Assembly (NCBI GenBank): GCA_035222895.1
Contig: JAVYIG010000311.1
Span: 246,501 to 310,500, forward strand
Length of the DNA stretch: 64,000 nt
Direction: 5' to 3'
From: Strongylocentrotus droebachiensis
Taxonomy: Eukaryota; Echinodermata; Echinoidea; Camarodonta; Strongylocentrotidae
Of the stretch, positions 1 through 12,400 are shown piece after piece; the first letter of the stretch is position 1; each line of letters begins with the position of its first letter. The notes beneath the pieces were generated by a model that worked only from the letters and a program-made list of their open reading frames with translations, made no database searches and was not told where the DNA came from. The position numbers were made by a program, and so were the translations under genes.

Positions 1-1072
1 TGACATTTGTCAATATTCTTCATACTAGATATACATAGAGAGGCGATCAGAGGAGCCAGATGTAACAGTAATCTCAGCAGAGGAACCATTGATATCAGAG
101 ACTGAAGCTGTCGGTCTAGCTTAGCCTAGATCTAGACTAGATTACTCTTTTTATCAGGAACAACATAAGAATAACCCAAACATAGTAGACTACTAAACAA
201 ATAAACATTTCTTAAACATTTCTTTATGATCCCATAGACACGACAAAGTTCAAGCTCCTCATTCACACCCGATACTCGATACAACACTACAGTACAAGCC
301 ATTAACCCCCAAGGCCCACCGGAGCTCGAGCTCTCCCCCGAAGTCACGCGGACAAAGCACTCAGCGAAACATAACAATCAACCCATCGTTCGCAATCACA
401 CACAGGCATTTAAATTGACGATTCAAGAAAGCCAATCGAATGAAATAACTAAAAAGTATAGACTACTTACTATAGATTCTTGATGTTGATAATAATCGAT
501 GAAATTACACAGGATTTCCAGTTAATTGTGTCTCCAGAAACTTAAAAAGTCTTCGCCTGCATTCGACTGCTTCCGTTGTCGCCAGAAATTCACGCATATC
601 ACACGCTGCATGCGGCGCGCGCCACCGCTGCAAAAACTGGTGGTGCGTACCATACCGTGTTGGTACGGTACAAAGTGGTCCAAGGTCCACGCCCTTTCTT
701 CTTCTTTTGTTATGTTAATATCGCTGTGATGTGTTTCTTGGAGTTCCCCCAAAATACGGATGTTTTCATCTATTCGTCATCAGTTTCATTGTCCCGCGAC
801 AAATCGTCTTTCTCTTTTATTCTGATTCACTCTTTTTAGGTTCCTCAAACGAATTGACACAACTTGGTATTATAGACACATTTCTTTTCAATTTCAGGGA
901 AGAAAATATGAAAGTGTGTATAATGGAGTATAAATTTAGACTTCGGGAATGAAACTATAAAGCAAAACATATTCCTTATTTAGTATTAATGATGTTAATT
1001 AACTCCTGGAAGTTTCTTTGAGAAATGTGAGAGAAAGAGAGACAGATCGAGAGAGGGAGAAGGGTATCAAGC
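1..1072. other. non-coding stretch, no gene recognised
   Basis: Only short open frames lie here, on both strands, without recognisable domains, splice sites or repeats. A small GC-rich patch near 600-690 contains a short inverted motif around GGTACGGTAC. I see nothing I can name. Confidence 0.5.
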
Positions 1073-1099
1073 GGGGGGGGGGGGGGGGGGGGGGGGGGG
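1073..1099. repeat. G homopolymer (27 nt)
   Basis: An uninterrupted run of 27 G follows a purine-rich GAGAGA stretch. Length is uncertain because such runs are prone to sequencing error. Confidence 0.9.
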
Positions 1100-1331
1100 T
1101 AGTAGAGAGACAGCTAGACTAAATCTTAGGGCATGGAGATTATATGAACAAGATATGAAATAGAGGACAGGAAATGAAAGGAGAATTGCCTACCTGTAGA
1201 AATAAGGATATGATCGGCGAGTGTTCTTTAATACATGTATAATGTATTTGTGCATTACAAATTTTGATTGTATGTATACAAAATACTTTTTAAAGCTAAT
1301 CATTATTTTCTATCTCATCATCATCACACAT

Positions 1332-1612
1332 GTTTCTTCCTGAACATAATTTTCGATTTGCATCCAGTATTTCAAACATCATTGTCATTATCCTCCTCCT
1401 CCTCTTCCTCATCATCACCATCAACATAACCATCATAACTATTCACCATCACCATCACCATATCAACATTAATCACTATCATCATCATCCTCATCATCAC
1501 TGGCCAGTGCACCATTATCATCATCATCATCATCATCATCTTTATCACCACCATTCTCATCCCCAATATTTGTATCATTCCACTGACTTCACCAGCACAA
1601 CATTATCATTAT
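1332..1612. repeat. CAT/ATC trinucleotide microsatellite
   Basis: Degenerate CAT/CAC triplets fill this stretch. The plus-strand frame reads as poly-His/Ile, a by-product of the repeat and not a credible protein. Confidence 0.85.
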
Positions 1613-4200
1613 AATCACCTTCATTATAATATCCATCCCCATCTATACAACTATCAAATCAAAACCCATATCAATCACTCACCTATATTTCACAGTAACA
1701 TTGCTGTTGTCTACAACTGAAAGTGAAAAGATGTCATGCCATTGCATGTGTACACATTAAGGATAATAATTATTTCTCACGTCTTCTGATTGAGTACGTT
1801 GTATATACTACATTCAAGTTGAAAAATCACATAATTAAATGATAGAATTTTTTGCTTTCATATCTGGCTAATCATCAGACTAACTGACATTGGGGTCATT
1901 CCATGAGGTTGGGCAATGATGATGATGTCCATGTAATGTTGGTATGAGATCTACTTTGCACATGGAAGATGGAGTCACCTGTAGTAGATTTGTATGCAAT
2001 TAATATAAATACTAAGTAGTGCCCTGCCAAAATCACTCCTTTTTCAGTTGCTCCTGTTAAAAATCTTTGCTTAATTTGCACTTTTTTACCAGGGTTACAT
2101 GGACATCACATTAATAACATTATATACACTTTGAGTCTTATTATAGATTCACCATGAATCTAGGGTACTTCAAAACATGGTTGGCTATATTTTTTAAATG
2201 CTCAACTAAATACAACAAACATTGTCATTGTTGATAGGAGACATAGTTTCTCACTTCTGGTATGTCACGTAAATAGCCCCAACCCTATGGAATTACCCAT
2301 CTGTTAAGTTTGGATTTGCATTCTAATAAATGTAAGAGAGAAAAAGAGGGAGCAAATAATGTTATCAAAGACATCAAAATGGTCTATTTATTCATAATGA
2401 TTTCGCTTAACACTGTTTGTTATTTCTTTTAAACATAATCATTTGTTACCTAAACAGATTCTTTTTAGTGCAACTGAAATAATCACACATATTTTGCCGA
2501 GTCATTTAACCACAGTCAAGGAGGTGTAAAAAAAAACTTTTTTCTGCTTTCTCATAACATATTTCTAAAAGTAAACAACATAAAAGAATAAATATAATAA
2601 ATAATACATGTATATGGGTAAATACTTACACATAATCTAAAATTATTTGCTGGAAAATGATTGTACTAGCATTAAAACAAAACATATTCTAAAATTACAG
2701 AAATGTAGCTAAATGTAGCTTACAAGTTACAACACAGAAACTATTGATTCATAAATTATTTGTATTCACAATTTTGACCTACATGTATAAAGCATTTACA
2801 TTATTATTTATATTATTATTATATTTCATTTCAAATCTACAGTACTTTGTCAAATACTGGACTTGCACAATTTCAATGCCCTAAATTGCAATGTCTGTAC
2901 TGGGCAGAGTTTACCAAACACCATGATTTAGCTTGAGCTGAAAATTACTCAAACTGTTTTATCAAATATTACAAAACACATGTGCATAATAAATAATGTT
3001 TGTACACATACACATGTGTACAATTCTGACAAGCATGTCTCTTGAATCTGTATAAATTTCCCTCCTAGCATATATGACAGACACATGTACAAAATGTAAT
3101 GTATTAGACCATTAGCAAAGTATGAATTTAAAGAACTCATACATGCTTTTTAAGCTTTTTAGCTTAAAATCTTGTCCTTTTATTAAACATGTTTATTAAA
3201 ATTCTTCACAGAATGATGACATTACAAAGATAATTTGACATTTAAAAAAATGTCCTTGAAAAGTCAAGTTGTCTAAAAAAGAATTTTACAAAAGCTGTAT
3301 ACAAGTATACATGAATAAAACGACATTAATCACTGGATTGTTACCATCATCATATAATGAACCATATCAACATTATGCATACAATGATATTTGTTTATTG
3401 CATAAATAGGAATTGAAAGAACTATTCACAAGTATGGTTATTACTAATAGATATCACATCTTGAAATGGCAGGTACCAAAATCTGCTTGACACTAACAAA
3501 AACTAAATCATGTCAATAGCATTTGTTTTCTCTGTACTTCAAATTGTACATTATAAAGTGGAAAACATTTATACAAACATGGCAATATCTGACATTGGAT
3601 TACATGATTGCCATACAAATTTGTAGAAATACAGTATAACATCAAAAGGTTTCATAAATATATATATATATATTAAAAATATCTTAAGAACAATTTGCAG
3701 TTGAGTTACAATATCTGATGGTACAAAAAGTTTGGCACATTTTGTTTTGAAGGAAAGAATGTGTGTTACACATCTTTCATACAAAGTACTGTTTGTTTTC
3801 TTTCTTCTTTTTTTTTGTCACATAAAACAGAGGAGAAATTTTGAATTTAATGCCCTCCTGAATCACAGAAGTGATTTATTGCTTTTTCTACTTAATAAAA
3901 TAACTCCAATGAAAATGCATTTTATTGAGCATCAAATATTCCCATAAATAACGTTTGTGCATAAGTAATTTTTGTTTTCCTTTCTGGACTATAATTTTAA
4001 TTCCATCTATTCTGTTTCACAAGGTTAATGTACAATTTTCATAAATCAATCTTCATAAATGAAACGTTGAAAGTCCAATGCAGGAGGTTAATTTGGTGTC
4101 ACATTGTCTAAACTGGCATGAAAAATTATCAATAGGTACAACCTGCACAATATACATGTACATTGTAGAGCTCATAACAGTAGTGGTAGTCGTAGTAGTA
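1613..4200. other. AT-rich non-coding stretch, no gene recognised
   Basis: About 2.6 kb of AT-rich sequence with many stops in all frames. Scattered ACATGTA words and a short (TA)n near 3660 are the only patterns. It may be intergenic DNA downstream of the minus-strand gene. I see no exon or element I can support. Confidence 0.5.
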
Positions 4201-4201
4201 G

Positions 4202-4377
4202 TACAGTCAAACCTGTCTATAGTGACCGCCCAAGGGGAACACAAAAAGTGGCCTTTGTAGACAGGTGGTATTTATAGACAGGTTCCTTTAGTACATGTTT
4301 CAAGAGAAACCATTTTCAAGGGAAACAAGAAATGTGGTCTTTGTAGACGGGTGGTCACTAAAGCAGGTTTGACTGTA
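4202..4377. mobile_element. MITE with TACAGTCAAACCTG ends, copy 1
   Basis: The left end reads TACAGTCAAACCTGTCTA and the right end is its near reverse complement (CAGGTTTGACTGTA). The interior repeats phrases such as GTAGAC and GGTGGTC in both orientations. Related copies lie at 34360-34476 and 56787-56985. The element is non-coding and its superfamily is not determined. Confidence 0.75.
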
Positions 4378-4603
4378 GTGGTAGTAGTAGTAATCATTGT
4401 TGTTATTATTGTTGTAGAGGAAGGAGAAGAAGGAATAACTCTGTGCAATACAGGAATAGTTGGCAGAATTTATGTAAATTGGTCTCAACTGGTTCAGGAG
4501 TGACCTAAGGCATATCAAGGAGAACATTCATGAGTACTGGAACTGTGAATACTTGCATCTAAATTTGGTTTACTTATAAAAAAGGGAATGTAACGTTGTA
4601 GTT

Positions 4604-4785
4604 TTGTCTGTATAAGTTGCTCTGGGATTCTGACAACTTCCTCATGAAACAGTTGCAATACAAACTTGACTGGAAACCATGCTTATGTCACCGTCTGTGT
4701 TAGTTGCTCTGGAATTCTGACAACCTCCTCATGAAGCTGTTGCAATACAAACTTTACTGGGAACCAAGCTTATGTCACTGTCAGA
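4604..4785. repeat. tandem duplication of ~88 bp with coding-like minus-strand frame
   Basis: Two adjacent copies share blocks such as TTGCTCTGG, ATTCTGACAAC and GTTGCAATACAAACTT. On the minus strand each copy contains a frame reading like FVLQxxHEEVVRIPEQL before stops intervene. This may be a decayed duplicated exon of the minus-strand gene or of a lost neighbour. No functional splice structure is evident. Confidence 0.5.
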
Positions 4786-4954
4786 ACTTTGTCGTTGGTC
4801 ACACTGCAGTTCAAATGCTTCACTTCACCCATCCACAAATGTCCAGTTAAGAGATGTAACACTCAGAAAATCTAACTGTTGGGGTCCATCACAGTAGAAC
4901 CAAGGCTTGAAAAGTGCAAGAGCATCTACAGGACGATGGTGTCATTATCCCACT

Positions 4955-5092
4955 TGTCCGTATTTATTTATTTATTTATTTAAATGGTTTATTTCATTCA
5001 AAAACATTCGCGGCCCGAGAGCCGAATTGCAGTTTCTTTTACAAAGTATACATCAGTGACAAAGTAAAATTACAAGTAAAACATTATGCATG
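4955..5092 (-). mobile_element. LINE 3' tail remnant
   Basis: Read on the minus strand it ends in AATAAACCATTTAAATAAATAAATA, the usual look of a CR1/L2-type LINE 3' UTR plus microsatellite tail. No coding part remains. Confidence 0.4.
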
Positions 5093-5387
5093 GTAGCATT
5101 ATGGTAGTAAAATTGGAATTCTTTTGTACGTAATATAATTGTGCTTCAATGACCTTGGCAAATTGCTTGGTACATATACAGAAATCTGAATTGTATTACC
5201 ATATTTGCAGTAAAATTATATATTGAACTTATATATGAATAGTAATACATTTTTGATATTCAAAAGAATTAAATATTTTGGTTGGAAAATGCATAACCAG
5301 ATGGGTAAGGTATGGTTATGGTGTTTTCTTCAATAACAGAAACAGAGACAACAACAGGTCTTTCAGCAAAACTGGCAATGGTAGGCT

Positions 5388-5546
5388 GGGCCCTGTCTTA
5401 CAAAGAGTTGATATCAATTGCAACTTATTTGCGATTGATATCAATCACAAGCATGTACACAAGAGATAGGAGACTGCAAAATTGCGATCGATTAGAAGAC
5501 TTGCGATTGATTTGGATCAATCGTAACTCTTTGTAAGACGGAACCC
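5388..5546. mobile_element. short TIR element (MITE)
   Basis: The ends are inverted copies built on GTCTTACAAAGAGTT, left at 5394 and right ending near 5540. The middle contains inverted GCGATTGAT motifs. A lone related end sits at 25103-25125. It interrupts sequence resembling the decayed zinc-ribbon units to its right. Confidence 0.7.
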
Positions 5547-6293
5547 TGGTCTACCCTATACCTTCATGATGGTTCAAAAGGATTGTGATGTTCCCTAATT
5601 AAAGACATTTGTGTCATTATAATCTCCTGTCTGTATTGAAGTTGTAGAGGTTAGAGAACTCACATATTTGGCAGAACTGGTAGAGGTAGGCTGTTTCTCT
5701 TGTCCCTTAACGAAAGTACAATAGGATGTTGATGATTTGAGAGGACATTGGTGTCATTATCTCTGGTCTATAAACGGGTCGCTGCATGTAGGAAAGCCAC
5801 CCATTTGACAGAACTGGCAGACGTAGGCTGTCTCTCCTGTTACTTTATGGTAGGTGTCCAAGACATTGTGTCCTTGTCTTCTGTCTGTATTCAGGTTGCT
5901 GCATGTGGGGAACCCTCCCATTAACTCTTATCCTGCCATAATGAATAAAGCCCAGTGCCATAGGGCTAATCCCCATTGTGCCAAGCCACAAATTCCCCCT
6001 GTGCCAAGTTTATTTTGAGATAATCTGATGATGCGATCAATAGCGTGTGCAAAGCACTCAGCACAGTACAATGAGCATGAACAATAACTGCTATTACGAA
6101 TGCGAGCATGCATGCATAAAGCATCTAAGCTGTCGTGAATTAAGCAGCCAATCGATAGCGTGCTCGCGTGTACAAAGCACTATAACGGTAGCGTGCACGC
6201 AGCCTTATGGCAGGATATGAGTTAAGCAGAATCGGCAGAGAAAGGCAGGCTTTTCCTCTCCCTTCATGATAGGTGTCCAAGACATTTGTGTCA
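5547..6293 (-). pseudogene. decayed tandem copies of the terminal zinc-ribbon exon
   Basis: Downstream of the final exon, the sequence coding its CxxC segment recurs about three to four times on the minus strand, in units of roughly 140-170 bp. Each copy retains a GGFPTC-like peptide and a preceding CxFCQ motif; one stretch near 5780-5915 reads through two successive units in a single frame. Frames are broken elsewhere by indels and stops, so these look like dead exon duplicates now in the 3' UTR or flank. A 297-bp MITE sits inside one copy. Confidence 0.7.
5925..6221. mobile_element. TTAA-flanked MITE, copy 1 (piggyBac-like ends)
   Basis: TIRs CTCTTATCCTGCCATAA and TTATGGCAGGATATGAG are flanked on both sides by TTAA (5921-5924 and 6222-6225), the target duplication of piggyBac-type and Kolobok elements. 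Removing the element and one TTAA restores alignment of the surrounding decayed exon copy. A second copy lies at 20172-20479. Confidence 0.88.
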
Positions 6294-6460
6294 TTATATC
6301 CTGTCTGTATTCAGGTTGCAGCATGTGGGGAACCCTCCCATTTGACAGAAGTGGCAGAGGTAGACTGGCTTCTCCTGTTGCTGCATGATGATGCGACTGC
6401 ACAGCATGCATGCATTTGGAAAGTGAGAACGTTTCAGGGGATGCCACTGACATCTGTAAG
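6294..6460 (-). CDS. exon 16: second zinc-ribbon-like segment and stop
   Basis: The acceptor ATCTTCCAG at 6461 gives [20 protein letters not shown], then [14 protein letters not shown], ending in TAA at 6294-6296. The Cys/His spacing echoes exon 15. The stop lies where neighbouring decayed copies keep an open codon, so the protein may once have been longer. Confidence 0.78.
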
Positions 6461-9400
6461 CTGGAAGATTGAAGAAAAGAGAAAAGCATGGGAGATAGTA
6501 TTAAAAGGTATACTATTTGGGAAAGGAATTTTGAGATGAACATTGTTTTATTCTCGAAAACGAAAATAATATTTACTTTGAATGCTTTCGACTTCGTTTC
6601 TCATAATTTGAAATATTCATTTTGTTATAGTTTTTGCCTCCCGCTTAATTTTGTTTATTTTTTTCTTTCTAAACACCTCTAGAACCCTATTTTGATATGA
6701 GGTTGCTGTATCAATAAAACATTTCTTGAATTTGTGTACGCATATTTGATTTGTTTTGGTTGTAATGGAAAGAGCTAAATGATTGACAGAGATTAACAAA
6801 ATCATAATTCATCACAATCATCTCTCTCTCTCTCTCCCTATCTCTTTCTATCTATTTATCTATCTGTCTCTGTCTGTCTGTCTCCCTCCTCCCCCTCCCT
6901 CTCTGAATACGTCAGGAATTTTGTGATGTTGGAATTGTGTTTCAGTGTGTTTTATTTCCGCATCGCGTTGTTGTGTTTTTGTTTTTTGATCAACCTATCG
7001 TGTCAATAAAACTTTGATAATCCTCGTTTCACGATCAGTTCTGTAGATGGCATGTACATGAAATGATGACGATATGGTGATGATGATGCTTACAATATTG
7101 TTATAAAATAGTAATCAATAGTCTTGGTAGTCTTTTATTTATTCGAAACTAAATGATATTGAAAATATAGTAATTCATTATATATTACGAAACAATAACG
7201 AAAGAAGTGCAAACAACATGAGAATTTAATTTATTTGTCTTCGTCTCCATCTGTGTTCTTGTTCAACCTATCGTGTCAATAAAACTTTGATAATCCTCGT
7301 TTCACAATCAGTTCTTTAGATGGCATGTACATGAAATGAAGATGATGATGATGGTGGTGATGCTTACAATATTGTTATAAAAAAGTAATCCCTCCTCCCC
7401 CCCCCCCCCCTCCCTTTCTGTTATACGTCAGGATTTTTGTGAAATTGGAATTGTGCTTCAGTGTGTTTTATTTCCGCATCGCGTTGTTATGTTTTTTGTT
7501 TTTTTGAAAGGGTGTGGCTAATAAGGAGTTAATCGCCGGAATCTTGGTAGTCTTTTATTTATTCGAAAATAAATGATATTGAAAATATAGTAATTCATTA
7601 TATATTACGAAACAAAAAAAGAAAGAAGTGCAAACAACGTGAGAATTTAATTTATTTGTCTTCGTCTCCATCTGTGTTCTCGTTCAAACCATCGTGTCAA
7701 TAAAACTTTGATAATCCTCGATCGTTTCATGATCAGTTCTGTAGATGGCATGTACATGAAATGATGATGATGATGATGATGGTGATGCTTACAATATTGT
7801 TATACAAAAGTAATCCCTCCTCCCCCCTCCCTCTCTGTTATACGTCAGGATTTTTGTGAAATTTGAATTGTGCTTCAGTGTGTTTTATTTCCGATTCGCG
7901 TTGTTATGTTTTTTGTTTTTTTGAAAGGGTGTGGCTAATAAGGAGTTAATCGCCGGAAGTCGCCTGGTAGTCTTTTATTTATTCGAAAATAAATGATATT
8001 GAAAATATAGTAATTCATTATATATTACGAAACAAAAAAAGAAAGAAGTGCAAACAACGTGAGAATTTAATTTATTTGTCTTCGTCTCCATCTGTGTTCT
8101 CGTTCAAACCATCGTGTCAATAAAACTTTGATAATCCTCGTTTCATGATCAGTTCTGTAGATGGCTTGTACATGAAATGATGATGATGATGCTTACAATA
8201 CTGTTATAAATAGTAATGATAATAACATTTATTTTCTTCATCTTGCACTCGCTTTTCTTCATTGCCAGAAAACTTGTTTTTATGTAACCTTGCATTTTTC
8301 TCAACAATGGTAGCTTCTTTACCCAGGAAAAGTCTCATATTCGTGGCTATACCGCCACGGAGTTGCTCAAGACAAGAGTAATATTCCGTGGGGAGAGAGA
8401 GGAAGGGTAAGGGGTGGTTTTTCAGAACATAACATTTGAACATTTCATATGCCCGCTCAAACCAAGACCGGCTTTAGGTTGATCAAGATATTTTACTCAA
8501 ACCTGCTCTAAAATGGTTACATATGCCCTCGTAAAGGTATATAAGTTAGAGTGGTTGTTCGTATTGTCATGTAGATTGACCTATTGACCTACGTTTAGGC
8601 CTACATCCTCTTCTTTCAAAACGGTAATCTTCCAGAGTAGTTACTTCTTTACATTCTTTTGTTCCTTTTAGAGTGGAGTCTGGACCAGGCAGCTGAGATA
8701 AGCCTTTCATAAAAGAGGAGGTCCATACATGAATGATTTGCTAAATTGGTCAAGTTGATAAATTGAAAAGCGTATTGTCATGTAAATAAAATGACGTCAA
8801 AGATAGATAAGAAGTCAACACTTTGAGACGACGGGCTTTATAGATAACATATGGAAATATTCAACCTGATTTTCATGATATCCTTATCTATCCGGGTTTT
8901 TTTCTCCCCATAAACAAGTCTTGTCAATGGAAAAATATAAAAATGTATGTCCTCTTTCTTCTTTCCCCTCTCAGTCTATCCATCTTCTTATCCCGCTCAC
9001 TCTATGTTCACCCCCTCACTCTCCCTTCTTCTCCTTCTCACGCTATCTTCTTCTCACTCTCACGCTATTTTCTTTTCCCTCTCACTTCATCTTCTTCTTC
9101 ATCTCATTCTATCTTCCCCCTCTCACTCCATTTTCTTCTCCCTCCCCTTATCCCCTTCCTCCTTTCTCTCTCTGAATGATTCGCTAAATTGGTCAAGTTG
9201 ATAAAAATGAAAAGCGTATTGTCATGTGAATACATAATGACGTAAAAGATAGATGTGAAGTCAAAACTTTGAGACGACGGGCTTTAAATGGAAATATTCA
9301 CCCCCTCACTCTCCCTTCTTCTCCTTCTCACGCTATTTTCTTCCCCCTCTCACGCTATTTTCTTTTCCCTCTCACTTTATCTTCTTCTACATCTCATTCT

Positions 9401-12400
9401 ATCTTCTCCCTCTCACTCCGTTTTCTTCTCCCTCACCTAATCCCCTTCCTTCTTTCTCTCTCCGCATGGACTTATAGTGGACTATGTCTATGCTCTCATC
9501 TAGGACATACTATCATACAAATATAAAACATAATTACATGTACTATAAAAATCAAAAAATAAACAACCAATCTATCCGGGTTTTTTTCCCCCATAAACAA
9601 GTCTTGTCACTGGGAAAATGTAGAAATGTATGTCCTCTTTCTTCTTTCCCCTCTCAGTCTATCCATCTTCTTATCCCGCTCACTCTATGTTCACCCCCTC
9701 ACTCTCCCTTCTTCTCCCTCTCACGCTATCTTCCTTTCCCTCTTACTTCATCTTCTTCTACATCTCATTCTATGTTCTCCCTCTCCTTATCCCCTTCCTC
9801 CTTTCTCTCTCTGAATGATTCGCTAAATTGGTCAATTTGATAAAAAATAAAAAGCGTATTGTCATGTAAATACAATGACGTCAAAGATAGATGTAAAGTC
9901 AAAACTTTTAGACGACGGGCTTTATAGATAACATATGGAAATATTCAACCTGATTTTCATATCCTTATCTATCCGGGTTTTTTTTCTCCCAATAAACAAG
10001 TCTTCTCACTCTCACGCTATTTTCTTTATCCTCTCACTTCATCTTCTTCTTCATCTCATTCTATCTTCTCCCTCTCACTCCATTTTCTTCTCTTTCTCCT
10101 TATCCCCTTCCTCCTTTCTCTCTCTGAATGATTCGCTAAATTGGTAAAGTTGATAAAAATGAAAAGCGATTGTCATCTAAATACAATGACGTAGAAGATA
10201 GATGTAAAGCAAAAACTTTGAAACGACGGGCTTTATAGATAACATGAAAATATTCAACCTGATTTTCATATCCTTATCTATCCGGGTTTTTTCCCCCCAT
10301 AAACAAGTCTCTCACTTTATCTTCTTCTATACATCTCATTCTATCTTCTCCCTCTCACTCTATTTTCTTCTCCCTCTCCGTATCCCCTTCCTTCTTTCTC
10401 TCTCTGATTTTAAAATATATGTCCTCTTTCTTCTTTCCCCCTCTCAGTCTATTCCTCTATCTTCTTATCCCTCTATCTTCTTCTCCCTCTCACTCTATTT
10501 TCACCCCTCGCTCTCCCTTCTTCTCCCTCTCACGCTATCTTCTTTTCTCTCTCACGTCATCTTCTTCTATACATCTCATTCTATCTTCTCCCTCTCACTC
10601 TATTTTCTTCTCCCTCTCCGTATCCCCTTCCTTCTTTCTCTCTCTGATTTTAAAATATATGTCCTCTTTCTTCTTTCCCCTCTCAGTCTATTCCTCTATC
10701 TTCTTATCCCTCTATCTTCTTCTCCCTCTCACTCTATTTTCACCCCTCACTCTCCCTTCTTCTCCCTCTCACGCTATCTTCTTTTCTCTCTCACTTCATC
10801 TTCTTCTATACATCTCATTCTATCTTCTCCCTCTCACTCTATTTTCTTCTCCCTCTCCGTATCCCCTTCCTTCTTTCTCTCTCTGATTTTAAAATATATG
10901 TCCTCTTTCTTCTTCCCCCTCTCAGTCTATTCCTCTATCTTCTTATCCCTCTATCTTCTTCTCCCTCTCACTCTATTTTCACCCCTCACTCTCCCTTCTT
11001 CTCCCTCTCACGCTATCTTCTTTTCTCTCTCACTTCATCTTCTTCTATACATCTCATTCTATCTTCTCCCTCTCACTCTATTTTTTTCTCCCTCTCCGTA
11101 TCCCCTTCCTTCTTTCTCTCGCTGAATGATTTTAAATTATATGTCCTCTTTCCCTATCACTTCATCTTCTTCTATACATCTCATTCTATTTTCTCCCTCT
11201 CACTCCATTTTCTTCTTCCTCTCCGTATCTCCTTCCTTCTTTCTCTCTGAATGATTTTAAATTATTATTTATACATGTACTATAAAATCAAAAAAATAAA
11301 CAACCAAGTAAAGGAAAAATAGTTGATGGGTCCATAGCGATTTAATTCTAACAATAAAAGAAATCACGTGTACCACAACACCTGATCAAAATATCCTTGC
11401 CTGAAAATCAGCAGCTATTACTTTACTTGATAATAATGCACATTATTATTACACCAATAATACATGTAAATAGGAAGCGACATATGAAAAACTATAATAT
11501 GAAGATATATTGAAAATCCTTACAATTATCAAATGTACAATATATTACAAAAAATGGTAAATAAATATATTCCTCACAAACCCTGACATTGCATTTGAAA
11601 TTAGATTGCACTTACATGTATGAAATCATGGCAATTGAATTCATCTAATAGTAAAGACATAATATACAGCTGAACGTGCACAACACTTGATCAAAATATC
11701 CTTGCCTGAAAATCAGCAGCTATTACTTTACTTGATAATAATGCATATTATTATTACACCAATAATACATGTAAATAGGAAGCGACATATTGAGATATAT
11801 TGAACAATTCTTACAATTATCAAATGTACAATATATTACAATAAAAGGTAAATAAATATATTCCACACAAACCCTGACATTGCATTTGAAATTACATTGC
11901 ACTTACATGTATGAAATCATGGCAATTGAATTCATCTAATAGTAAAGACATACATGTAATTACATATACAGCTGAACGTGCACAACACTTGATCAAAATA
12001 TCCTTGCCTGAAAATCAGCAGCTATTACTTTACTTGATAATAACGCATATTATTATTACACCAATAATAAATAGGAAGCAACATGAATGAATCCAATAGA
12101 AAGTATCACATGATAGCGAATAATCTGTAGAGCAAATTATTATCAGAAAAATGTCATTGCATTTGAAATTACATTGCACTTATTAAATAATGGCAATTAA
12201 ATTCATATAACGGTTAGGACATGAATAAAATCCCACTGGAGGTATCACATGATAGTTCATTCCAGCTGGAATAGATAATATTTGCTATCTATTGCTCCGC
12301 ATCCATTACATTGTCGATCTCAAGATGAAACGCAGGAGTACAGGCCGTCTTGTACTTCCTTTTGGTGTGGTACAGTCTGAAGCATGGCTTGTCGCACAGG

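Noticed and set aside
1330..1614. Poly-histidine frame
   Set aside because: A trinucleotide microsatellite read as protein; no flanking exon structure.
10244..11125. 293-codon open frame of Ser, Leu, Pro and Phe
   Set aside because: It arises from a purine-poor tandem repeat that lacks stop codons; several frames are open at once and no domain is visible.
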